DNA from: Opitutales bacterium
GTDB taxonomy: Bacteria > Verrucomicrobiota > Verrucomicrobiia > Opitutales > T3Sed10-336
Assembly: GCA_007132315.1 (NCBI GenBank)
Contig: SLOW01000364.1
Span: 1 to 26,651, forward strand
Reading direction: 5' to 3'
Length of the DNA stretch: 26,651 nucleotides
The notes under the pieces: generated by a model
What the model was told of the DNA's origin: nothing
Seen by the model: only the letters and a program-made list of their open reading frames with translations
Database searches by the model: none
Part shown: piece by piece, positions 8,708 to 16,746 of the stretch
Layout: each line of letters begins with the position of its first letter
How positions within the stretch are numbered: the first letter of the stretch is position 1
Translations under genes and position numbers: made by a program

Positions 8708-9588
8708 CGGCTCAAGATGTCCTTGGCCTGATCCAGGGTTTTTTTCTCGTCCTCACTCAGGGAGCCGAAGCCTTCCGAGTTGATCTTGTCGAGGATGCGA
8801 TCGACCTCTTTCTGCAAATCCTTGCGATTGGTGATGTTCACCTGGTATTTGCCGACCCCGGCCCCGGCCGGCCTCTTTTTTTGCTTCTTCTTGAACCACT
8901 GGGGCACCTCCACGCTCGGGTTGGCCGATCCGATCTCGGGCGCGCTGCTGTAAATCAACCGGTGAAACAGGTACCCCGCGAGCGCCCCGCCCAGGTGGGC
9001 GGAATAGGCCACATTGTCACCGCCCGGTTGTCCGAGTCCGGGAAGTTCGGCGAAGAGAAAACCGATGACGTTGAAACCGATGATGATGTAGCCAATGGTG
9101 CGGGGCCGGATGCTGATGGGGATGAAGAAGAATGCCATCGGCCGGTTCGGGTGCATGCAGATGAAGAAGATGATCAGCCCCAGCACCGCACCGGAAGCGC
9201 CGACCAGGGTCGAAGGCTGATTCAGGTTGAAAGCCAGCCAGACGGCACCGCCGACAAGGGCGGAGCCGAAGTACAACCAACAGAACAATTTCCCGCCCAA
9301 TACGACAACCAGTTCGCGACCGAACAAGTACAGCAGGAGCAGGTTGATGCCGATATGGAGCAGACCGCCGTGCAGAAAGCCGTAAGTGATCAGGGTCCAG
9401 ACAAAACCGTTCCGGAGAGAGTCGCTGGACAGCGCAAAGAGGTGGTGCATGGCGCCGCTCTGGAACCAGTTCTGCACGATCAACTGAGCGATGAACACAC
9501 CGATCGTGACATAGAGGATCCAGTGCATCGCGGTCAAATTGGCCGGGCGCCGCCCTTCCGGGCGCATATACGGACGATCATAGATCAT
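8704..9588 (-). CDS. Rhomboid family intramembrane serine protease
   Basis: This multi-spanning membrane protease cleaves substrates within or near the bilayer. Numbered from ATG 9588, catalytic S132 lies in GASGAVLGL and catalytic H198 in AHLGGALAGY. HIGINLLLLYLFG (~78-90) is the usual helix-2 signature, and about six transmembrane helices are evident. A positively charged soluble tail (~215-294, containing KKKQKKRP and helical repeats) extends into the cytoplasm or periplasm. A longer in-frame ORF begins at ATG 9621, but 9588 is preferred because MIYDRPYMR resembles the start of related proteins. A promoter-like pair (9599-9626) also overlaps the extra 11 codons. It heads the rhomboid-glnE-prc group and overlaps glnE by four bases. 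Confidence 0.92.
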   Translation of the reverse strand: MIYDRPYMRPEGRRPANLTAMHWILYVTIGVFIAQLIVQNWFQSGAMHHLFALSSDSLRNGFVWTLITYGFLHGGLLHIGINLLLLYLFGRELVVVLGGKLFCWLYFGSALVGGAVWLAFNLNQPSTLVGASGAVLGLIIFFICMHPNRPMAFFFIPISIRPRTIGYIIIGFNVIGFLFAELPGLGQPGGDNVAYSAHLGGALAGYLFHRLIYSSAPEIGSANPSVEVPQWFKKKQKKRPAGAGVGKYQVNITNRKDLQKEVDRILDKINSEGFGSLSEDEKKTLDQAKDILSR

Positions 9589-9598
9589 GCCAGATTTA

Positions 9599-9626
9599 AC
9601 AATAGCACCCCCGGTCTCCATGACAA
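9599..9626 (-). promoter_or_regulatory. Candidate sigma70-like promoter for rhomboid-glnE-prc
   Basis: On the minus strand, TTGTCA (9621-9626, 5/6 to the -35 consensus) is separated by 16 bases from TATTGT (9599-9604, 4/6 to the -10 consensus). The -10 ends 10 bases before ATG 9588, so a transcript would begin only about 3-5 bases before that codon. That would make a nearly leaderless mRNA and fits the lack of a Shine-Dalgarno there. The call rests on sequence matching alone. Confidence 0.4.
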
Positions 9627-9731
9627 GCGAGCTTTGGCGACATTAGGAAAGTTTTTCCGCGCGCCGAGTGATGCTGACGCCGCATTCCCGGCGTTGACAA
9701 ATGCGTGCCGATTCGGCGAAAGGTCTACACC

Positions 9732-10697
9732 ATGAAGATTGTTGTTCTGGACGCGGCCACGTTGGGTATGGAGGACTCGGCCTGGGAGGCGCTGGCAAAA
9801 GAGGCGGACCTGGAATTGGTTCCGCGCACCCCTTACGAAACCGGTGCCATAGTCGCTCGTGCAAAGGACGCCGACGTCGTCCTGTCCAATAAGGTCCCGC
9901 TCGGCGAGGCTGAGCTGGCCGGATTGCCGAATCTGCGGCTGATTTCAGTGCTCGCGACGGGGTACAACAACGTGGACCTGGACGCGGCGCGTTCGCGCGG
10001 GGTGACCGTCTGTAACGTGCCGGCCTACAGCACCGCCTCGACCGCGCAGCACGCCGTGGCTCTGATGCTGGAACTCTGCAATCAGGTCGGTCCGCACGAC
10101 CGATCGGTGCGCGACGGGGACTGGGTCCGTTCGCCGGATTTCGCCTACTGGAAGCGTGATTTGATCGAGCTCGAAGGCAAGACGGTGGGCATCGTCGGAT
10201 TCGGACGTATCGGGCGTCGCGTCGGCGCGACCGTCGCGGCGATGGGAGCCCGTGTTCTCGCCTCGGCCCGGCGCCATCGCGAGCCGCCAGATTATCCTTT
10301 CGCATGGGAGGACACCGAAGCGATTTTCGAACAGGCTGACTTCGTTTCGTTGCATTGCCCCCAGACGGACGAAAACCTCGAGTTCGTGAATGCGGCGTTA
10401 CTGCGGCGCATGAAGCCGGATGCCTTCCTGATCAACACCGCCCGCGGCTCCCTGATCAACGAGGGAGATTTGGCCCGAGCCCTGCGTGAAGGGCGTCCGG
10501 CCGGCGCCGCGGTGGACGTGCTGCAGCGGGAGCCCATGGCCGAGGATTGCCCGCTGCGGGACGCGCCCAACTGCATCCTCACCCCTCACATGGCCTGGTC
10601 CGGACGGGAGAGTCGCCGCCGCCTGCTCCGGGAAACGGTCGCCAACGTCGAGGCGTTTGTGCGGGGCGAACCCCGCAACGTGGTCAACCCGTCCTGA
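9732..10697 (+). CDS. D-2-hydroxyacid dehydrogenase, glycerate dehydrogenase / hydroxypyruvate reductase type
   Basis: This NAD(P)-dependent cytoplasmic oxidoreductase interconverts a 2-keto acid and a D-2-hydroxy acid. It is 321 aa from ATG 9732. The Rossmann motif GFGRIG is at 156-161. Catalytic R238 lies in NTARGSL, E267 in QREP and H286 in TPHMAW. The H-x-A-W arrangement followed by RESRRRLL resembles glycerate dehydrogenases (hydroxypyruvate reductase) more than SerA, and there is no C-terminal ACT domain. The exact substrate cannot be read from the sequence. A longer in-frame start (GTG 9705) is less likely: AAAGG sits 8 bases before ATG 9732, and MKIVVLD is a normal family beginning. 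It diverges from the rhomboid gene and stands alone on this strand. Confidence 0.92.
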   Translation: MKIVVLDAATLGMEDSAWEALAKEADLELVPRTPYETGAIVARAKDADVVLSNKVPLGEAELAGLPNLRLISVLATGYNNVDLDAARSRGVTVCNVPAYSTASTAQHAVALMLELCNQVGPHDRSVRDGDWVRSPDFAYWKRDLIELEGKTVGIVGFGRIGRRVGATVAAMGARVLASARRHREPPDYPFAWEDTEAIFEQADFVSLHCPQTDENLEFVNAALLRRMKPDAFLINTARGSLINEGDLARALREGRPAGAAVDVLQREPMAEDCPLRDAPNCILTPHMAWSGRESRRRLLRETVANVEAFVRGEPRNVVNPS

Positions 10698-10700
10698 ACA

Positions 10701-12260
10701 TCAGCGCACGCGGACCACCGCCGGGTCGCTCTCGTTGCCCAGGCGGTCCACCGCAGTGATAGCCACGTGGCTCACACCGCGTTCGGCCGCGGGAATTCGC
10801 ACCGCCCCGGTGTGCCGCCGGTAGGCCGGCAGGATCTGCCGGAAATGCCAGCCGTCGCGATGACGGGTGTACAGGGCCCAAAGGCGGACCTCGTCCGTCT
10901 CGGGCGATTCGAATCGAACCACCCGTTCCGCTTCCGAGGCGCCCTCGCCCAAGCGCGCTTTCGGCCGTGCCGGCGCCTCGTCGCCGAGCCAGGGAGAGGC
11001 CGGCACCAAAGCGGGTGAGGGGTAGGCCCGCGACCGCAGGGTGGTGGCGATTTCGGCCCGGTTTTCGTGCAGCCAGGTATGCCGGAAATGAATGTGTCCG
11101 GCCGTGCCGCCCTGGCGCCGGGCGGTTTCGATCTGATTGACAATCTCGTTCGCCGACCAGTCGGCTTCGGTCACCTTCCATGTGGCCAGACCGGGCCAGA
11201 CGTGGCGATCCCGGGTGTTTTGGGCATGCCACCAGGCCAGAAGTCGCGGAAACGACTGTTGTTCCTGCGCGGTGCTCCAGTAGAGCTGGGGAGCGATGTA
11301 GTCCAGCCAGCCCCGGCGCAGCCACAGGCGCGGATCGGCGTACAGCATTTCATACTGATCCGAACCGGTGATACCGGCGGGGTGGTTCGGCCGCCAGATG
11401 CCGAACGGACTGACGCCCACCTTGACCCGGGGATTCTCCCGTTTCACCTCCGCGTACAAACCGTGAATCAATTCGTTCACGTGTCGCCGCCGCCAGTCCG
11501 CCCGGCTCAGGTCACCGCCGCCGCGGCGGTAGCGTTCCCAGTTGGCGTCGTCGGGGAACGGGCGACCCGCCTGCGGCCAGGGGTAAAAGTAGTCGTCGAT
11601 ATGGATCCCATCGACGTCGTAATTGCGCACGATTTCCCTCACCACGGCCAGGATGTGACGCCGCACCTCCGGCTCGCTCGGATCCAGCCACAGCAATGAT
11701 CCGTATCGGCGGACCAGTTGCGGGTGGGTGCGGCTGATGTGGCCGGAACTGACTTCGTCCGTGCCGATCTCGTGATGGACCCGATAAGGGTTCAGCCAGG
11801 CGTGAAGTTCCAACCCGCGCCGGCGAGCTTCCTGGATGGCGAATTCGAGCGGATCGTAGGCCGGGCCCGGGGGGCGGCCCATCTCGCCGCTGAGGAAATG
11901 CGACCAGGGCGCGTTCTCCGAGGCGTACAGCGCTTCGCCCATGGAACGCACCTGGAGGATGACCGCGTTGAGATTGAGCTCCACCGCGCGGTCGAGGATG
12001 GCGACGAGTTCCTCGCGCTGCCGCTCGGCACTCAACCCGGGCCGCGAGGGCCAGTCCAGGTTTTTGAGAGTGGTCACCCAAACGCCCCGAAACTCCCGCG
12101 GCGCCCGGGGGTAATCGGTGCCCGCGGATTGGGCGGCTAGGGGGACGGCCCCCGGGCCGACGCCGGGAAACCCGGCGAAAACCGCTCCGAGAACGATTAA
12201 TGAAAAGAAGTGGATGCCGCGGCCCCGCCGCCGCGTCGTGTCGGGAAGAAGTGACCTCAT
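10701..12260 (-). CDS. Secreted glycoside hydrolase-like protein (GHL10 / DUF187, YngK-like)
   Basis: This is a predicted exported TIM-barrel protein of the GHL10 (DUF187) family, thought to act on polysaccharide or cell-wall glycans; the substrate is unknown. The N-terminus has an arginine-rich n-region, then a hydrophobic segment (about residues 16-36) and a likely signal-peptidase site near PLAAQSAG. The barrel starts with FRGVWVTTLKNLDWPS (~58-73) and includes LNLNAVILQVRSMGEALY, LELHAWLNPYRVHH and VDGIHIDDYFYP, all typical of the family. The last ~80 residues look like a beta-sandwich (FnIII-like) C-terminal domain, as in related proteins. Its stop lies 3 bases from that of the opposing dehydrogenase. 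It follows the acyltransferase gene by 97 bases. GGAA lies 5 bases before ATG 12260. Confidence 0.88.
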   Translation of the reverse strand: MRSLLPDTTRRRGRGIHFFSLIVLGAVFAGFPGVGPGAVPLAAQSAGTDYPRAPREFRGVWVTTLKNLDWPSRPGLSAERQREELVAILDRAVELNLNAVILQVRSMGEALYASENAPWSHFLSGEMGRPPGPAYDPLEFAIQEARRRGLELHAWLNPYRVHHEIGTDEVSSGHISRTHPQLVRRYGSLLWLDPSEPEVRRHILAVVREIVRNYDVDGIHIDDYFYPWPQAGRPFPDDANWERYRRGGGDLSRADWRRRHVNELIHGLYAEVKRENPRVKVGVSPFGIWRPNHPAGITGSDQYEMLYADPRLWLRRGWLDYIAPQLYWSTAQEQQSFPRLLAWWHAQNTRDRHVWPGLATWKVTEADWSANEIVNQIETARRQGGTAGHIHFRHTWLHENRAEIATTLRSRAYPSPALVPASPWLGDEAPARPKARLGEGASEAERVVRFESPETDEVRLWALYTRHRDGWHFRQILPAYRRHTGAVRIPAAERGVSHVAITAVDRLGNESDPAVVRVR

Positions 12261-12357
12261 GATTTCCGGCTTTCACGCATAAGTTGTTTTGATCCGGCCT
12301 TCAACTGAAATTGCGGAAGCCGAAACGGGGAAGACGCGGGACAGCCATGGGTGCCGT

Positions 12358-13671
12358 TCAAAGGTCTTCGAGGCGTTTTTCGATCTCCGCCCAGCGCTTC
12401 CGGTAAGGCGCCTGACCGTAGCGGGGCAGGTCTTCCGGCAGGAAGAACATGCCGCCGTTTCCCCATTCGCCGCCTCGTTCGAGGTGTTCCAGCACGGCTC
12501 GTTGGAGGCTGGTCGTCGTTGCCGATTTTTCGCGCCGCGGGTCCTCGACACCGGGCCCGAAAAGAAAACGAAACCCGTCGTGAGCTTTTCTCGGGCACGG
12601 GTACAGATACAGTTGTTCGCGCATGCGACGGATATTCGAATCGGCCGGCAGGACGTCCGGTGTGAACGGCCCGAGCAGCCACGAATGCGACACGAAGGCG
12701 CGGAAGAGGCGGCCGCGGAAAATCCGTCGAAAAAACCGGTCCGCCTCCTTGAGAGACGCCAGGCAGGTTTCCGGCGTGATTCCGCCCCCCGAGGGCACAT
12801 GGACGTGGAGGACGGGATCGCCGATCGAAAGCACCCGTCGCCACAGGCCGGCGGGAATGGTTGCTTCGCGGGGCAGGACGAAACCCCGCGGCGAGATCGG
12901 GTGGCCCCGGATATCGCCCTCGCCGACGGTCAGACGCGACGCCCAACCCCCCGGCGGGAGCGGTTCGTGGTCGTGCAGGAGCAGGCCGCGCGCGTCGTAG
13001 CGGAAGTCGGGCGGAGCGAAGGCGAGAACGAGGTCTTCGGTGTCGTTGCGGAAGACTTCGGCGCCTCCGGCGTAGGGAATCCGACGATACTGCAGCCGCC
13101 CCAAAGTGAAAACCTGGCCCCGGACATGTTGCCAGATCCAATTCAGTTCCATCGGGTGGAGCCCGGGCCGATCCGGTTCGGAAAGCGCGGAGCGTTCCGA
13201 TTTGAACGCGATGTCGCGGCAGGTCGCCCGCGTGACCGCACGGGAAACCCGCAACTTGCGATGGCGCCGCCGGGTCAGAGGAACGGAGGCCAGCGCCACC
13301 AACAGATAAAAGACGCGTCCCCGTTTGCCGAGGGCCTGTCGCAGTTCGGGCCAGTCGCGAATGTCGGGCGGTTCCGGGGAGACAAAGGCGCAGTAACAAG
13401 CGTGGCGATACAACCGATTGAGCGCCGGAGACGCCGCTACCGCCGAGGCTGTCTCCGCCAGCACGTTGTCGAGTTCGGCGGGAAGCCCGACAAAAGCTCT
13501 CGCTTCCGCCAACGCATCCGGTCCGGGAGGCCGGCCCAAGTCATCGGATAGGTCTTCCGACGCCTCCCAGTTGGCTCCCATCGCTCCGCCGCCGACCTCC
13601 TCGCCGAGCGCTTCCCATGTCTCCCGGAAATTCACGCCCTCTTTCAAACCGCGCGCCGCGCGTCGGGGCAA
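12358..13671 (-). CDS. Putative acyltransferase with NAT_N / GNAT-like C-terminal domains
   Basis: This protein resembles the uncharacterised 'acyltransferase domain-containing' family with an NAT_N domain followed by a GNAT-like C-terminal domain. Supporting features are MELNWIWQHVRGQVFTLGRL in mid-protein, VLHVHVPSGGGITPETC, then FVSHSWLLGPFTPDVLPADS, which carries the family-type 'SWLL..LP.DSNI' core. No signal peptide or membrane segment is evident, so it is probably cytoplasmic. The substrate is unknown. The start is uncertain. The longest frame begins at TTG 13671, only 12 bases after the FtsB-like stop. GTG 13635 (giving MNFRETWEALG) and ATG 13581 are alternatives. Gene order suggests cotranscription with the divisome gene. 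The family assignment is from memory of the motif pattern. Confidence 0.72.
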   Translation of the reverse strand: MPRRAARGLKEGVNFRETWEALGEEVGGGAMGANWEASEDLSDDLGRPPGPDALAEARAFVGLPAELDNVLAETASAVAASPALNRLYRHACYCAFVSPEPPDIRDWPELRQALGKRGRVFYLLVALASVPLTRRRHRKLRVSRAVTRATCRDIAFKSERSALSEPDRPGLHPMELNWIWQHVRGQVFTLGRLQYRRIPYAGGAEVFRNDTEDLVLAFAPPDFRYDARGLLLHDHEPLPPGGWASRLTVGEGDIRGHPISPRGFVLPREATIPAGLWRRVLSIGDPVLHVHVPSGGGITPETCLASLKEADRFFRRIFRGRLFRAFVSHSWLLGPFTPDVLPADSNIRRMREQLYLYPCPRKAHDGFRFLFGPGVEDPRREKSATTTSLQRAVLEHLERGGEWGNGGMFFLPEDLPRYGQAPYRKRWAEIEKRLEDL

Positions 13672-13683
13672 GATTTATGATCC

Positions 13684-13980
13684 TCAATCCCGCTGTTCGA
13701 AGCGGAACAGCAATTCACCCGGCCGCGCGTATCCGAGTTTCTGACGGACAACACGTTCGACGAATTCGGGGTTTTCCAGGAGATGGCGGTGGTAATTTTC
13801 GCGGTAGGCCAGTTCCTCCTCGGCCCGTTCCAGCTGGCGGGCGTAGTGGTCCTGCCGTTGTTGCAGGTTGGCCAGTTCCCGATAGGTCTGCTGGACGAAA
13901 AATACGGCAAAGACGGCCACCGTCGCAACGAGGGCGAGGGAGACGTAAAACAAGGCTTTACCGAAATCCGCGTGTTTCAT
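13684..13980 (-). CDS. FtsB/DivIC-like septum formation initiator
   Basis: This is a small bitopic divisome protein. Numbered from ATG 13980 (98 aa), it has a short cytoplasmic N-terminus, a single transmembrane helix at ~9-29 and a coiled coil at ~30-65 rich in Gln, Glu and Arg. The conserved tail PEFVERVVRQKLGYARPGEL (71-90) is the hallmark of the FtsB/DivIC family. GGAG lies about 10 bases upstream of ATG 13980. An extended frame from TTG 14007 adds nine residues and is less likely. It lies 75 bases downstream of alaS and 12 bases upstream of the acyltransferase. FtsB, FtsL and DivIC form a complex in known systems; no partner gene is visible here. Confidence 0.88.
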   Translation of the reverse strand: MKHADFGKALFYVSLALVATVAVFAVFFVQQTYRELANLQQRQDHYARQLERAEEELAYRENYHRHLLENPEFVERVVRQKLGYARPGELLFRFEQRD

Positions 13981-14055
13981 AAATCGGGTACTCCGATACG
14001 CTGACAAGTACGAAACCTTTTGGCAACAAAGAAAATGCGTGCCGTTTCAGGATTA

Positions 14056-16734
14056 TCAATGGGTCGCCGACGTCCGCCAGGAGTCGATAACGGCGGCGAG
14101 TTGGTCCGGGTGTTTGCCGCCCCCCATGGCGAAGTCCGGTTTTCCACCGCCTTTGCCTCCGAGCCGCGCGGCGAGATCCCGGATGATCTCGCCGGCCCGC
14201 AGCCCGGCCTTGATCGCCTCGGGCGAGGCGAGTGCCACCAGGGTTGATTTTTCCCCAAAGGCGGCTCCGAGGACAACGACCCCTTCGTCGATCTCCCGGA
14301 GCACCTGGCTGCCGAGCGAACGCAATTCGTCCGGCGAGGCGGCTTCCACCTTGGCGGCCACGGACTTCAGCCCATCCGAGGAAGCGGCCCGGGCGGCGAG
14401 ATTTTTCGCGAGCGACACGGTTTCCCGCTGCCGGGTCTTGCGCATTTCCTGATCCAGCCGTTCCGCCTCCTCCCGCAACTGGGCGACGCGTTCCTCGACT
14501 TCTTCGGGGCGGCAGGATAGGCGCCGGGAGAGATTCTGGAGCTTGGCGTGGCTTTCGCTCAGCAGGGCGAACGCGGCATCGCCGGCCAGTGCTTCGAGGC
14601 GCCGGGTTCCGGCGGCGATACCGCTTTCGGCGACGATCTTGAAGGGACCGATCTCCCCGGTCGCATTGACGTGCGTCCCGCCGCAGAGCTCGCGCGAATA
14701 ACCGCCGATATCGACGACCCGCACGCGTTCGCCGTATTTTTCTCCGAAAAAGGCGATAATGTTGTCGGGTTTGTCGGCGAAATCGATTTCGTAGGCGGCC
14801 ACGGCCGCGTTCTCCAGGATGCGTTGGTTGACCGTGTCCTCGATGCGCCGGATCTGATCGGGCGTGACCGGTTCGAAGTGGGAGAAGTCGAAGCGGAGGC
14901 GGTCCGGCGCGACGAGAGAGCCGGCCTGGTGAACGTGGTCGCCCACGATGTCGCGCAACGCGAAGTGCAGGAGGTGGGTGGCGGAGTGGTGGCGTTGGAT
15001 GGCGCGCCGGCGGTCGAAGTCGAGGGTCAGTTCAACCTCACTTCCGGAAATATCCTTCGGAACGGGATCCGCGGCCCGGTGCAGGATGCGTCCGGCGGGA
15101 TCCTTCTGCGTGTCGTCGATCCGGACGGAGCGGTCGCCCGCACGGAGGTGCCCGGTGTCGCCGATCTGGCCGCCCATTTCGGCGTAAAAGGGGGTGTGGT
15201 CGAGAACCAGCCAGGTCTCCCCGTCCTGATCGATGACATCGACAACGGTGGCACAGTACGGGCCCGGGTGCTCGACGTGATGTCCGGAAAACGGGGTCGC
15301 CTCGGCCGATTCATCGCCCTCGACCATTTTGATCTCCGTTTTTTTCCGCGAAGCCCGCGCCCGCCGGCGCTGCTTTTCCATTTCGCGGGAAAAGCCGTCC
15401 GTATCGACGCTGAGCCCGCGTTCGCGGGCCAGAATCTGCGTGAGGTCCAACGGAAAGCCGTAGGTGTCGTACAGGGTGAAGGCGTCGTGGCCGGATATCG
15501 TGCCGGCCGCCTGTTCGGCAACCCGTTTGAAGAGCTGCATGCCCCGGTCGAGGGTGCGGCCGAAGGTGTCCTCTTCGGAGCGGATCACCTTGCGGATGAC
15601 CTCCTCGCGGCGGCGGATTTCCGGAAAGGTGTCGCCGAGCATGTGGACCACCGGGTCGATCAGCTGTCCAAAGAAACCGGCATCCATGTCCATCCGACGG
15701 CCGAAGTGAACGGCGCGGCGCAAGATGCGGCGCAGGACATAGTTGCGGCCTTCGTTTCCGGGCAGAATGCCGTCGGCGATCGAGCAGACCAAGGCGCGGA
15801 TGTGGTCGGCCAGGACGCGGAAGGCGACGTCGGTGGCTTCCTGTTCGGAAAGCGTGCCGTCGCGCGATTCCGGCAGGGTGCCCCGGTATTCCCGGCCGGA
15901 CAAGGCGGCGATGCGCTCGAAAATGGAGGTGAACAGGTCGCTTTCGTAATTCGACGGCGGCCGGCTGAAATCCGTGAAATTACGGGTTCCGGCCAGGATT
16001 CCGGCGATGCGTTCGAAACCCATGCCGGTATCGACATGCCGGGTGCCGAGCGGGGTGAAGTTGCCTTCGGCGTCGGCATTGAACTGGATGAACACCAGGT
16101 TCCAGATCTCCATGCACCATGGCGAGTCGCGGTTGACCAGTTCGCCCCGGGTGTCGGCCTCCGGTGTGAGATCGATGTGGATCTCGCTACACGGGCCGCA
16201 GGGACCGGTGTCGCCCATCATCCAGAAATTGTCGGCCTTGTTGCCGTGGCGGATGTGGACGTCGGGATCCAGACCGGCGGCTTCGAAAACCGCCTTCCAG
16301 TGATCCCGCGCCTCGTGGTCGAAGTCCGCCGGATCTCCCGGGCCCGGTTCGTAAACGGTGGCGTAGAGGCGTTCCTTCGGGAATCCCCACGTTTCCGTGA
16401 GCAACTCCCAGGACCAGGTGATGGCCTCTTCCTTGAAGTAATCTCCGAAGGACCAGTTGCCCAGCATTTCGAAAAACGTGTGGTGGTAGCTGTCGAAACC
16501 GACATCTTCGAGGTCGTTGTGTTTGCCGCCCGCCCGGATGCACTTCTGGGTGTCGGCCACCCGGGGGTGGGGCGCCGACCGTTCGCCTAGAAAGCAGGGC
16601 ACAAAGGGGTTCATTCCCGCGTTGGTGAACAACAGGTTCGGCACCGTCGGGAGGAGGGGCGCGGACGGCACGATCCGGTGGTCGCGGGCGGCGAAGAAAT
16701 CGAGGAAGGATTGACGGATCTTGCTGGAAGACAT
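14056..16734 (-). CDS. alaS: Alanine--tRNA ligase
   Basis: This cytoplasmic class II synthetase charges tRNA-Ala and clears mischarged Ser- and Gly-tRNA. It has 892 aa, the usual full length. The catalytic domain opens with FLDFFAARDHRIVPSAPLLP and contains TNAGMNPF and KCIRAGGKHNDLEDVG. The editing domain has its zinc-binding residues H583 and H587 (HSATH) and C684 and H688 (CGGTH). The C-terminal C-Ala domain ends with a glycine-rich GGKGGGKPDFAMGGG segment. ATG 16734 lies 12 bases after the leuB stop, and the Shine-Dalgarno-like TAGGA overlaps that stop codon, which points to a leuB-alaS transcript. Nothing is truncated. Confidence 0.98.
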   Translation of the reverse strand: MSSSKIRQSFLDFFAARDHRIVPSAPLLPTVPNLLFTNAGMNPFVPCFLGERSAPHPRVADTQKCIRAGGKHNDLEDVGFDSYHHTFFEMLGNWSFGDYFKEEAITWSWELLTETWGFPKERLYATVYEPGPGDPADFDHEARDHWKAVFEAAGLDPDVHIRHGNKADNFWMMGDTGPCGPCSEIHIDLTPEADTRGELVNRDSPWCMEIWNLVFIQFNADAEGNFTPLGTRHVDTGMGFERIAGILAGTRNFTDFSRPPSNYESDLFTSIFERIAALSGREYRGTLPESRDGTLSEQEATDVAFRVLADHIRALVCSIADGILPGNEGRNYVLRRILRRAVHFGRRMDMDAGFFGQLIDPVVHMLGDTFPEIRRREEVIRKVIRSEEDTFGRTLDRGMQLFKRVAEQAAGTISGHDAFTLYDTYGFPLDLTQILARERGLSVDTDGFSREMEKQRRRARASRKKTEIKMVEGDESAEATPFSGHHVEHPGPYCATVVDVIDQDGETWLVLDHTPFYAEMGGQIGDTGHLRAGDRSVRIDDTQKDPAGRILHRAADPVPKDISGSEVELTLDFDRRRAIQRHHSATHLLHFALRDIVGDHVHQAGSLVAPDRLRFDFSHFEPVTPDQIRRIEDTVNQRILENAAVAAYEIDFADKPDNIIAFFGEKYGERVRVVDIGGYSRELCGGTHVNATGEIGPFKIVAESGIAAGTRRLEALAGDAAFALLSESHAKLQNLSRRLSCRPEEVEERVAQLREEAERLDQEMRKTRQRETVSLAKNLAARAASSDGLKSVAAKVEAASPDELRSLGSQVLREIDEGVVVLGAAFGEKSTLVALASPEAIKAGLRAGEIIRDLAARLGGKGGGKPDFAMGGGKHPDQLAAVIDSWRTSATH

Positions 16735-16746
16735 GGCGGCAATGTC

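Noticed and set aside
5837..8731. Two long plus-strand ORFs (440 and 402 codons) opposite glnE
   Set aside because: Both are antisense to an intact GlnE with both catalytic domains, so they are treated as GC-driven shadows.
9694..9728. Perfect -35 hexamer TTGACA upstream of the D-2-hydroxyacid dehydrogenase
   Set aside because: No -10-like hexamer occurs at 16-18 bases. The nearest, TCTACA, is about 23-24 bases away, too far for a sigma70 promoter.
14548..16590. 680-codon plus-strand ORF opposite alaS
   Set aside because: It is the shadow of a complete, motif-rich AlaS. The antisense translation is low in hydrophobic structure and has no recognisable motif.
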